This document shows, in pieces, positions 1 through 6,524 of a stretch of DNA of 12,142 bases. The DNA is from Cephalothrix simula (taxonomy: Eukaryota > Nemertea > Palaeonemertea > Archinemertea > Cephalotrichidae): assembly GCA_035591015.1 (NCBI GenBank), contig JAXIUW010189847.1:1-12142 (forward strand), in the 5' to 3' direction. The notes under the pieces are model-generated. The model had not been told where the DNA came from, did not search any database, and was given only the letters and a program-made list of their open reading frames with translations. Made by a program: the position numbers and the translations under genes. Position 1 is the first letter of the stretch, and the number at the start of each line of letters is the position of its first letter.

Positions 1-11
1 TTGCTAGGGGT

Positions 12-35
12 GTGGGGAGCGCAGTAGCTCCCCAC
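12..35. repeat. Perfect inverted repeat (9-bp stem, 6-nt loop)
   Basis: The arm GTGGGGAGC at 12-20 pairs perfectly with GCTCCCCAC at 27-35 around the loop GCAGTA. The stem is GC-rich, but no T-run follows on either strand, so it is not a standard intrinsic terminator. The word AGTAGCTCCCC at 23-33 recurs exactly at 468-478, on the far side of the adjacent tandem array. The hairpin may therefore belong to that repeat family. Confidence 0.7.
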
Positions 36-45
36 TTGGGGGAGG

Positions 46-69
46 GTGAGGGGGCCTAGTCCCCCTCAC
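46..69. repeat. Second perfect inverted repeat (9-bp stem, 6-nt loop)
   Basis: GTGAGGGGG at 46-54 pairs with CCCCCTCAC at 61-69 around the loop CCTAGT. It has the same architecture as the hairpin at 12-35 (9-bp GC-rich stem, 6-nt loop) but a different sequence. The two lie 10 bp apart at the start of the repeat-rich, gene-free stretch 1-490. What lies to the left is outside the window. Confidence 0.7.
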
Positions 70-78
70 GGAGCCTCA

Positions 79-460
79 CTGCCGAGGACAAAGAGCTTCT
101 TCAATTTTGAGGAGGCGGCCTCGTCAAGACAAGCAAAAATTACTCACCTCGGAAAGGTTTCTATTCGGTAATTATCGCTTCGGCAAAACGAACAAGAATC
201 GCCCATTTCCTAAGAGGCTTCTATTCTGGATTAACACCTCGTAAAGACAATAGCCCTGCCCGGCAAAGGGGTTATCTAGGAGTACTGCTCCGGCAAGACA
301 AAAGCCGCTTACCCTGAAAAGTTGGGCTTCGGATTGGTATTTCGGCAAAACAAAAGCCTCCATCCCGATAAAGGAGTTATCTAGGAGTACTGCCCCAGCA
401 AAACAAGAGCGACCATCCCTGAAAGGTACTTATCTAACTCACTGCTTGAGAGAAATTCTG
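79..460. repeat. Degenerate tandem repeat array, about 51-59 bp period
   Basis: Related units recur around a core resembling CGGCAARACAAAAGCC. Core starts are near 83 (weak), 122, 181, 240, 291, 343 and 396, giving spacings of 39, 59, 59, 51, 52 and 53 bp. The best-preserved copies (277-301 and 382-406) share the preceding words GTTATCTAGGAGTACTGC, and the spacing between them is 105 bp, about two units. Between cores lies a CCC-G-AAAGG-like segment. The units are too diverged, and the segments between cores are themselves related, so this is not a CRISPR array. I see no convincing gene in 1-490: the open frame on the minus strand at 172-363 is made entirely of these repeats. A short hairpin, GGGAG-TAG-CTCCC (465-477), closes the array just downstream of hrcA. 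Confidence 0.65.
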
Positions 461-490
461 GGAAGGGAGTAGCTCCCCTCATAAGCTATT

Positions 491-1498
491 TTAAGCAGAT
501 TGATCGTATTGGCGCAGGGCTTCATCACGAGCTTGCTGTAATAGTAAGGCGTTGGTTTTGTACTTCATCCGCATCGGCCCCAGCATGCCAAAGTAGGCGC
601 ACCAATGTTTAATTTGTACTCTCGTACAGAGCAGAGCGTATTCTGATGAGCCACGGCCTTGAATTTCATTGCCTAGAGCTATTTTTACTGGGCCTAGTTC
701 AAGGTTGCTCTGAAAGGCTTGGGCAAGCAGGTTAGGTTGTTCTAAGTCTTCGCTGATTAATTTAAGACGTTCAGCTGATTGAAATTCTCTGATTGAATAG
801 GCATTGCGCATACCATAAATGCGATTATGAGGGGCATGTTCCCAATCAAAGATGCGCTTCAAGAGGCGATAGGCCACACCGGTAAGATTAGATTCGAAGG
901 CATTTTGTTGCTGCAGGTCGGTAGTGATGGCGTTTCTGATTGAGGCTAATCGGTGTTGATGGTAGTTATCGTTGATTTTCTGCTCAAGTTCTTGAACAAT
1001 GGCCAAAGACAATTCTTCGGTTAAGTCAATGACTTTGCACCATAAATCATTAAAGGTTGTGTTGATAATCACCAGCAGTTGCTGGCTATTAATTGGCACC
1101 ACTTTAAGCCAGTTAAGCTCGTAGTCTTCTTGACTGGGCAGGTTAAGTAAGGCGATTTGCTTGCTTTGTTGGGCTAGTGCTGCGCCAATTTGCTCAAGAT
1201 GCTCTACAAAGTTGGGTGATTTTTGATGAGTAAGGCATTTGGTTGATGGTGAAGGTTTAAGTTTTAAGCTACTTACGTAATCAACAAAGGCTTTTTGAGT
1301 AGGAATTCTGCCACGACTAACTCCCTTGCCGGTAATGTAGCCTTCTAGGCTAAGGTCTTCCATTATGTTGCGGATGGTGGTGGGAGATAATTTTAGTTGC
1401 GACATCTTAGAGAGCGTGCGAGCACTTATAGCGGCGTCTTCGGCCACATAGTATTGAACTATCTCAAATAGTACTAATTGTTTTCTGCGGTCATCCAT
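491..1498 (-). CDS. hrcA: Heat-inducible transcription repressor HrcA
   Basis: HrcA represses class I heat-shock genes (dnaK/grpE and groESL operons) by binding CIRCE operators, and depends on GroEL for active folding. The 335-residue product is close to the usual family length of about 340. The N-terminal winged helix is clear: helix-turn-helix around residues 27-55 with SPTTIRNIMEDLSLEGYI, then the wing motif SRGRIPTQKAFVDYV at 61-75, matching the family SAGRIPT element. The C-terminal two thirds fit the dimerisation/GAF-like region more loosely. The ATG at 1498 is used because the protein begins right at the winged helix, although no Shine-Dalgarno sequence precedes it. The gene stands alone rather than beside grpE or dnaK, and I see no CIRCE element in the window. 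It is head-to-head with the tRNA gene at a distance of 32 bp. Confidence 0.88.
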   Translation of the reverse strand: MDDRRKQLVLFEIVQYYVAEDAAISARTLSKMSQLKLSPTTIRNIMEDLSLEGYITGKGVSRGRIPTQKAFVDYVSSLKLKPSPSTKCLTHQKSPNFVEHLEQIGAALAQQSKQIALLNLPSQEDYELNWLKVVPINSQQLLVIINTTFNDLWCKVIDLTEELSLAIVQELEQKINDNYHQHRLASIRNAITTDLQQQNAFESNLTGVAYRLLKRIFDWEHAPHNRIYGMRNAYSIREFQSAERLKLISEDLEQPNLLAQAFQSNLELGPVKIALGNEIQGRGSSEYALLCTRVQIKHWCAYFGMLGPMRMKYKTNALLLQQARDEALRQYDQSA

Positions 1499-1530
1499 GC
1501 TAATTACACAGTCGGTGTGGAGTTTGTTTA

Positions 1531-1545
1531 CGGGGTGTGGCGCAG

Positions 1546-1579
<34 letters not shown>

Positions 1580-1603
1580 GAGGTTCGAATCCTCTCACCC
1601 CGA
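1531..1603 (+). tRNA. tRNA-Pro (anticodon CGG)
   Basis: The cloverleaf can be drawn by eye. Acceptor stem: CGGGGTG 1531-1537 with CACCCCG 1596-1602. D stem: GCGC 1540-1543 with GCGC 1552-1555. Anticodon stem: CTTCG 1557-1561 with CGAAG 1569-1573, around the loop TTCGGGA. T arm: GGAGG 1579-1583 and CCTCT 1591-1595, around TTCGAAT. The anticodon CGG at 1564-1566 reads proline codon CCG. The discriminator base is A1603, and the next bases are TAT, so the CCA end is not encoded and must be added enzymatically. No clear promoter can be assigned; it would have to lie inside the 5' end of hrcA. Confidence 0.96.
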
Positions 1604-1852
1604 TAATTGGCCTTATTATTAAGACTATCAGAGCTGCTAAGGCTTAATTGGGCTAAGTTGTGCTTAAGCAATTTCCGCATCGGTATCACCTCAAATATTT
1701 GCCTTTAGTCCGTTGGTCTTCATGCGCAGCCGGTATTAATTACTAGCTATTTGAACGGTTTATTCTTTTCAAAAGTTAGTCTGGGCAAGAAGTAACAGGC
1801 TTTACAACCATCTTCTGCTAAAATAGCACCAGTCTTGGCGAATATAAAACTA

Positions 1853-1880
1853 TTGCAGTCAGTCTGGTTGCCATTAAAAT
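1853..1880 (+). promoter_or_regulatory. Weak candidate sigma-70 promoter for glnD-thiL
   Basis: TTGCAG (1853-1858) and TAAAAT (1875-1880) are separated by 16 bp, matching consensus at 4 and 5 of 6 positions. Transcription would begin about 85 bp before the glnD TTG. The AT-rich gap makes chance matches likely, so this is only a candidate. Confidence 0.25.
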
Positions 1881-1932
1881 CATCATTACATAAGCTCTAG
1901 CACGGTAAGCCATTTTACTCTAAACTTTATCA

Positions 1933-1947
1933 CGATAATCTTTATCG
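1933..1947. promoter_or_regulatory. Perfect dyad upstream of glnD (possible operator or hairpin)
   Basis: CGATAA (1933-1938) and TTATCG (1942-1947) are perfect inverted copies around TCT, ending 23 bp before the glnD start. The position suits an operator or a leader hairpin affecting translation. No known regulator is recognised from the sequence. Confidence 0.3.
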
Positions 1948-1970
1948 CAACAATCTAGCACTATAACGCC

Positions 1971-4900
1971 TTGTTGTCGCTTAAACAACTGCACTATTCT
2001 GCCCCAGAGCCACCCTTGGCATTTGTAGAGCCACCATTACCCCAGCCAGACCAGCAACAGCACGCAGATAATGAACAATGTCTGCATGATCGCGTTCAAA
2101 TTATGGCCAAGGCTTTAGATGACTATTATGCAAAATCCTTAGCAGCCATCAAGATTAAACTAAGAGGCGGCTATGCAACACTGCATGATCACTGCGCCAT
2201 ATTAGATGCAATTGTTCGGCATTGTGTGCAGTTTAGCTTTGATGATGCCCCCACCCTACACAATCAAGAAGTTCTTAACTTAGACAACCAAATCAAGCGT
2301 TTATTACAGCGCATAGAGCGCAGGATTGATGCCCAACAAATAACAATGCCTCAGTCAAGCGAGCTTGAGCAAAAGTATTTCAAGCAGATTTTTGAGCAGC
2401 AAGAGCAGCGTTATCAGCAAGACTTAGCTAAGCTCGACGAATTACAGGCACAGCAACGCTTTTATGCGCAAGGCTGCCTGCCGAAAGCCGATATTGTGGC
2501 ACGGATAACAGTATTCGCTCGTGGAGGCTATGGTCGTGCTGAAGTCAGCTTAGCTTCTGACATTGACCTTGGCTATTGCCTAAGTCTAAACGGGCTCAAC
2601 TCTGCCCAAGCAAAGCTACTTAAGCTGGTGGTGCAGCGGCTACAATCTGTGCTAGAGCGATTGCCCAGCCTGAAAATTGCTCAACAATACTTTGAGCTAG
2701 GCAAACCCATTAGTCGGCATGTTTATGGTCAAAGCTATCTAGATACGGCCACATCAATTCTTGAAGGTCGCTACCTTGGGGGTCACCTCCCCATTTTGCA
2801 AAAACTTCAACAGCAAATCCGAGATAGCCTACCCTATGGCCAGTACCTACGTACAAAATACGATCAGTATTTAAGACTGGGTGAGGTGCATCAATTATCT
2901 AATAATATTAAAGAAAATAAGGGCGGACTGCGTAGCATACAGATTGCGCTATGGCTGGTTGGAGTGCGCTATACAACGCATGACTTCTCAACGGCGGCAT
3001 TATTAGAATTGGCCACTAAGAACGCTCTGCTTGATCAAGCTGAGCTGCGCTATGCCTTGGTGGCCATAGATTTTTTGCAGCACCTCAGAAATTGTGGCTA
3101 CTTGGTAGGCACGCCCAATGCTCTTAATCAGCAAGTGTTGCAGTGCTGTTTTCAGCACGGCCAGTGGCAGTCTATACAGCAAATAGAACGCCTAAAATTG
3201 CTCACCACCGAGCGTTTGGCACTAGCCTCAAAGCTACTGATTGAACGCTTGCTTAATCAAACCTTGCAGCAGCAGTATCAAGGCTTTAACTATGTTGTGC
3301 ATCTAGGCAATAGTCGTGTTTTGAGCTTTAGCCCTGTTATAGCCACAAGCGGCTCCCAAACTGACTCCAAGACCAGCGTTAGCAGCGATGACAGCGACTC
3401 AGCGCAAAGCCTCGCCAATACTAATTCAACCGCTAATACTGGCAACGCCGATGCCCAATTACTGTCTAGCCTGCTGAGTTATGTGGCTACCTACGGCTAT
3501 CATCTTGATCAATCGGTGCGTAACCAGCTTTTTCATCGGTTGAGCGTTGCAAAAAAGGTTGAATTACCCTCGGCTGACTGGATAGAAATTATCAATGCGC
3601 CGTACACAGAAAGTGCCTTCAAAGAGCTTTCTGCCGTTGGTTATTTAGACTCAGTTGATAATTTTATTAGCCTGTGGGAAATACTATTGCCCGAACTGGC
3701 TGACTATCAGTATTTGCCAGACTTAAATCGGCAACTTCCCCGCCGTGATGTGTGCTTGGCGGCACTAGAATTTTGGACACAAACCATGACTTTGCTACGC
3801 CAAAATTATGCCGAAATTGCTGAACTGCTTGAACCAGAAGATTTTGAAGTTGGAAAATGGGCGTTAGTACTCGCTAGTTTAGGAATAACCACCAAACCAG
3901 CCTTGGCAGCACTGGAGCGCATTGATTATGCTCCAGCAATGGCCAAGCGCATCATCTTTTGTCTTGAAAATGCCGAGCTGCCAGCATTAGTTAATCGCAC
4001 CACTAACTACTTTGACCAAAGCCTAATCGCCATCATCAAAAAGGCTGACCATAACCTAGTTACAATTACTCTCTTATTTGCCATCAATCGGTCATTGCTC
4101 AAAGCACGACAGACCGAAACCGCTGACTTGCTACAGCTAGAGCGATTATTCCGTGAGCTTACCTATGTTGTGCCCCGAAACAGAAGCCACCACGCATCAA
4201 ATATCAGCCTAGCCGATGTTAATAATTATCTAGAACGCAAAAAAGCAGAGCTAGAGCATTGCGCTATTTATGAACTCTTAGTGCAGCTTAGCGTTGAGCG
4301 TGGCCTAGCCACCGTTCTGTACGAACCACTGCAACATAGCAATGAGCAATTATGGAAAAAATGCTCAGCACACTTCGCTGAATGGAATAGCCTCTACGAA
4401 AAGCTAATCTTTGAGGCCGAACAACCCAGAACTCGCACAAAACTAATCCGACTGCTTGAGGCTCATATTGATGCCTCAACCCTTAAAGACTTAATGACTA
4501 CAGACACCGAACGCCTAAACTGGTTTATGCAGTGCCTGCCCAATCGGTACCTGTTTACCCTCAACGCCCGTGATATAGTGCTGCAAATGCAACGCTTTCA
4601 CCCCCATAGCGCGCACCCCATAACTGCCCATATTCAACCCGAAGCCGATGGAACATCATCAATCATTATTCATTGCCGAGGCTTGTCTACGCCACATTCG
4701 CAGATCACATGGGCAATTAGTAGAGCAGTTGGCGACAATGTAGACATAATCGCCGGCAAAATCAATTTACTACATAATACTGAAGGTGAGCTTGAGTACT
4801 TCTATTACTTCTACGTAACTCAATTACCGCAGAGTCTTGATGCCAGAGAACTTGAGCAAGCCATTTTGAATACTCTGCCCCCACAGTTAAAAATTGCTGA

Positions 4901-5246
4901 AGGTCACGAAGACAACACCGTTACCATAAAGTTTGGACACGGCGAAGAAAAGGGCTATTCAATCTATAAAACGCCAGAGGGCTACCAACGCCACCAAGAA
5001 GATTACTGGATGGTACACGTAATCAGTCCCGACCAACCTACTCTTTTATTTAGGTTATTTGAAACCTTCGCTGCGCATAATTTTGCCATTGAGCAGGTAC
5101 TAGTAACCTCTTTGAATGGCGTGGCCAATGATTACTTCTATGTAACTGCCGATACATACCATCAAATTCAGCAATTAGACTTTGCCGAAGAACTTAAAAA
5201 ATTTATTTCTGCACCCATTCAACGCCATGACCAATACACTGTTTAG
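1971..5246 (+). CDS. glnD: GlnD-family PII uridylyltransferase-like protein with degenerate HD domain
   Basis: GlnD adds UMP to PII signal proteins under nitrogen limitation and removes it through an HD domain when glutamine is plentiful. This 1091-residue protein (E. coli GlnD is about 890) shows the nucleotidyltransferase motif GGYGRAEVSLASDIDL at 185-200 with D197 and D199, then the family block NIKENKGGLRSIQ at 312-324. A Ser/Thr/Asn-rich linker occupies about 458-493. The next region (about 540-720) aligns in order with the HD domain, but the usual HxYTVDEH and HDIxKG elements are absent; LNRQLPRRDVCL near 585-596 and LASLGITTK near 634-642 stand in their places. C-terminal ACT-like segments lie near 884-966 (degenerate) and 1011-1080 (clear). 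Transferase activity is plausible; uridylyl removal is doubtful. The start is uncertain: TTG at 1971 follows an in-frame stop at 1956 with no Shine-Dalgarno sequence; the first ATG is residue 45 (2103). It overlaps thiL by 20 bp. Confidence 0.85.
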   Translation: MLSLKQLHYSAPEPPLAFVEPPLPQPDQQQHADNEQCLHDRVQIMAKALDDYYAKSLAAIKIKLRGGYATLHDHCAILDAIVRHCVQFSFDDAPTLHNQEVLNLDNQIKRLLQRIERRIDAQQITMPQSSELEQKYFKQIFEQQEQRYQQDLAKLDELQAQQRFYAQGCLPKADIVARITVFARGGYGRAEVSLASDIDLGYCLSLNGLNSAQAKLLKLVVQRLQSVLERLPSLKIAQQYFELGKPISRHVYGQSYLDTATSILEGRYLGGHLPILQKLQQQIRDSLPYGQYLRTKYDQYLRLGEVHQLSNNIKENKGGLRSIQIALWLVGVRYTTHDFSTAALLELATKNALLDQAELRYALVAIDFLQHLRNCGYLVGTPNALNQQVLQCCFQHGQWQSIQQIERLKLLTTERLALASKLLIERLLNQTLQQQYQGFNYVVHLGNSRVLSFSPVIATSGSQTDSKTSVSSDDSDSAQSLANTNSTANTGNADAQLLSSLLSYVATYGYHLDQSVRNQLFHRLSVAKKVELPSADWIEIINAPYTESAFKELSAVGYLDSVDNFISLWEILLPELADYQYLPDLNRQLPRRDVCLAALEFWTQTMTLLRQNYAEIAELLEPEDFEVGKWALVLASLGITTKPALAALERIDYAPAMAKRIIFCLENAELPALVNRTTNYFDQSLIAIIKKADHNLVTITLLFAINRSLLKARQTETADLLQLERLFRELTYVVPRNRSHHASNISLADVNNYLERKKAELEHCAIYELLVQLSVERGLATVLYEPLQHSNEQLWKKCSAHFAEWNSLYEKLIFEAEQPRTRTKLIRLLEAHIDASTLKDLMTTDTERLNWFMQCLPNRYLFTLNARDIVLQMQRFHPHSAHPITAHIQPEADGTSSIIIHCRGLSTPHSQITWAISRAVGDNVDIIAGKINLLHNTEGELEYFYYFYVTQLPQSLDARELEQAILNTLPPQLKIAEGHEDNTVTIKFGHGEEKGYSIYKTPEGYQRHQEDYWMVHVISPDQPTLLFRLFETFAAHNFAIEQVLVTSLNGVANDYFYVTADTYHQIQQLDFAEELKKFISAPIQRHDQYTV

Positions 5247-6213
5247 TAACCGCCACGGCTCTGAGTTTAGACTAATCGCTAAGCTGGCTAAACGCTTAGA
5301 GCCCTACACAAAGCCGGGACTAATTGCGGCCATCGGTGACGATACCGCTGCCGTAGACCACAGTCAAACTAGCACCCCAATAACACTCTTAACCTGTGAT
5401 GCTCTAGTTGAAGATGAACACTTCAGGCTTGATCAAATAAGCCCCTTTGATTTGGGCTGGAAGCTAGCCGCCACCAATGTCAGCGATATCTGCGCCGGCG
5501 GTGGTCGCCCCGACTGGGCACTGTTATCATTGTTTATTCCAGACTATGTTACTCATCAGCAGCTTGAAGCCATCTATGATGGTCTGGCCGAAGCCCAACG
5601 CCAGCTTGGCTTTAAGGTTGTTGGGGGCAATACCTGCTCAACTCAAGGCAAGTTCTGCTTAGATGGCTTTTTAGTTGGCTCTGCAAAACGATTTATCGGC
5701 CGCTGTGGTGCTCAAGCTGGTGATATTGTGGCCGTTAGTGGCAATCTTGGTTTTAGTAGTGCCGGACTATTCGCTCTTGAACACAATGACCAATCACCCC
5801 TCGCTAAAATGCTAATTAAACGCCACTTTTGCCCTCAACCACGCCTTGATTGGGTTGATTGGCTGTCTGAACATGCTCATTGCTGCATTGATATCAGCGA
5901 TTCTTTAAGCTCTGAGCTACAACACCTTGCCCACAACTCTAAATGTGGCATAAACATCAGCCATATTCCCATTGCAGAAGACGTAAGCACCTTCGGCAAT
6001 AAGCACCAAGTCAACGCCCATGAATGGGCATTGCACGGCGGTGAAGACTACGAGCTACTGTTTACCACCAAGCCCCACCATAAAGCCTCGCTAGAGCAGC
6101 TTGGCGGAATAATCATTGGTGCTGTAAACGATACTCAGCAAGTTACTCTACATAATCAGCCCTTAGAACCCCAAGGCTGGGATCATTTAGCATCAAGTGC
6201 TGACAGCAAATAG
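5227..6213 (+). CDS. thiL: Thiamine-monophosphate kinase ThiL
   Basis: ThiL phosphorylates thiamine monophosphate with ATP to give thiamine diphosphate, the active cofactor, in the cytoplasm. The 328-residue product has the family blocks in order: GDDTA at 37-41 and TCDALVEDEHF at 56-66 (metal and nucleotide binding), GWKLAATNVSD at 77-87, GGNTCS at 133-138, NLGFSSAG at 173-180, DISDSL at 222-227 and GGEDYELLFT at 271-280. The third block more often reads GGDTT, but Asn at this position seems tolerated in the family. The ATG at 5227 is chosen over an in-frame ATG at 5182 because family members begin shortly before the EF-LI segment. This start lies inside the end of glnD (20-bp overlap) and has no Shine-Dalgarno sequence, implying translational coupling. 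No other thiamine gene is in the window. Confidence 0.93.
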   Translation: MTNTLFSNRHGSEFRLIAKLAKRLEPYTKPGLIAAIGDDTAAVDHSQTSTPITLLTCDALVEDEHFRLDQISPFDLGWKLAATNVSDICAGGGRPDWALLSLFIPDYVTHQQLEAIYDGLAEAQRQLGFKVVGGNTCSTQGKFCLDGFLVGSAKRFIGRCGAQAGDIVAVSGNLGFSSAGLFALEHNDQSPLAKMLIKRHFCPQPRLDWVDWLSEHAHCCIDISDSLSSELQHLAHNSKCGINISHIPIAEDVSTFGNKHQVNAHEWALHGGEDYELLFTTKPHHKASLEQLGGIIIGAVNDTQQVTLHNQPLEPQGWDHLASSADSK

Positions 6214-6232
6214 GCAATATTTTAAATAGCCT

Positions 6233-6256
6233 TTTAGATAGTAGTTTAGATAGTAG
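6233..6256. repeat. Perfect 12-bp tandem duplication after thiL
   Basis: TTTAGATAGTAG occurs twice head to tail (6233-6244 and 6245-6256), starting 20 bp after the thiL stop. It is a small local duplication with no evident function. Confidence 0.8.
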
Positions 6257-6286
6257 AAAATAATTTCGTGCTTTGATTGCGCTGCG

Positions 6287-6413
6287 TCTGCTCTTTAGCG
6301 CATTGGTTGGCAATACTCAGAGCATTCAGGCACTCCTAATGCTCTAAATTGCTAAGAGTTTTAACCAATAATGCTAACCAAAAGGCTTGAGGCATCATCG
6401 CTTGAAGAGCAGA
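6287..6413. repeat. Long imperfect nested inverted repeat between convergent thiL and clpX
   Basis: Four nested arm pairs sit in register: TCTGCTCTT (6287-6295) with AAGAGCAGA (6405-6413); GCATTGGTT (6300-6308) with AACCAATAATGC (6363-6374, two extra bases); GCAAT (6310-6314) with ATTGC (6348-6352); and AGAGCATT (6319-6326) with AATGCTCT (6338-6345) around an 11-nt loop. The stretch could fold into one long interrupted hairpin on either strand. It could be a bidirectional transcription-end structure, a structured RNA or a decayed miniature inverted-repeat element. No terminal target duplication was found, and the largest asymmetry is on the right side between 6375 and 6404. Confidence 0.5.
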
Positions 6414-6445
6414 TTATGCTTGCGTAGTTTGTGCTTTACAGCCTC

Positions 6446-6482
6446 AAAAAAACCGATTAAAAGCCTATCGCTCTAAAAGGCT
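6446..6482 (-). terminator. Candidate intrinsic terminator of clpX
   Basis: Reading the minus strand past the clpX stop, AGCCT (6482-6478) and AGGCT (6466-6462) can pair around an 11-nt loop. They are followed by TTTT, a short break, and seven Ts (6452-6446). The 5-bp stem and interrupted T-tract make it weak, but position and strand fit. Confidence 0.35.
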
Positions 6483-6524
6483 AGCCAGACAGATGATAAG
6501 TGGGGCCAGCTTTGCGCTCTGTGA

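Larger units (their letters stand above)
1604..1970. other. 367-bp intergenic region between tRNA-Pro and glnD
   Basis: I find no credible coding region here: ATG-started frames on the plus strand stop within a few codons, and no protein-like reading was recognised. It contains a 10-bp palindrome TGCTTAAGCA inside a larger AATTG...CAATT dyad near 1650-1675, a weak promoter-like pair (1853-1880), and a perfect dyad just before the glnD start (1933-1947). Three loosely similar 15-bp segments lie head to tail at 1924-1938, 1939-1953 and 1954-1968. They are too diverged to call a repeat with confidence. Confidence 0.5.

Noticed and set aside
172-363. 63-aa open frame on the minus strand
   Set aside because: It lies entirely within the degenerate left array, has no recognisable protein features and no ribosome-binding site.
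79-460. CRISPR array
   Set aside because: Cores are imperfect and variably spaced, the intervening segments are related to each other rather than unique, and no cas gene is present. The same applies to 11791-12142.
1801-1824. TTTACA and TAAAAT as a promoter upstream of glnD
   Set aside because: The spacer is only 12 bp, too short for sigma-70; the pair at 1853-1880 is more plausible.
5182-5226. Longer thiL N-terminus starting at ATG 5182
   Set aside because: The extra 15 residues lie within glnD and do not resemble ThiL; family similarity begins just after the ATG at 5227.
5623-5640. Asn in the ThiL GGNTCS block as a possible inactivating change from GGDTT
   Set aside because: Asn at this position appears compatible with active members of the family and all other motifs are intact, so I do not treat it as a defect.
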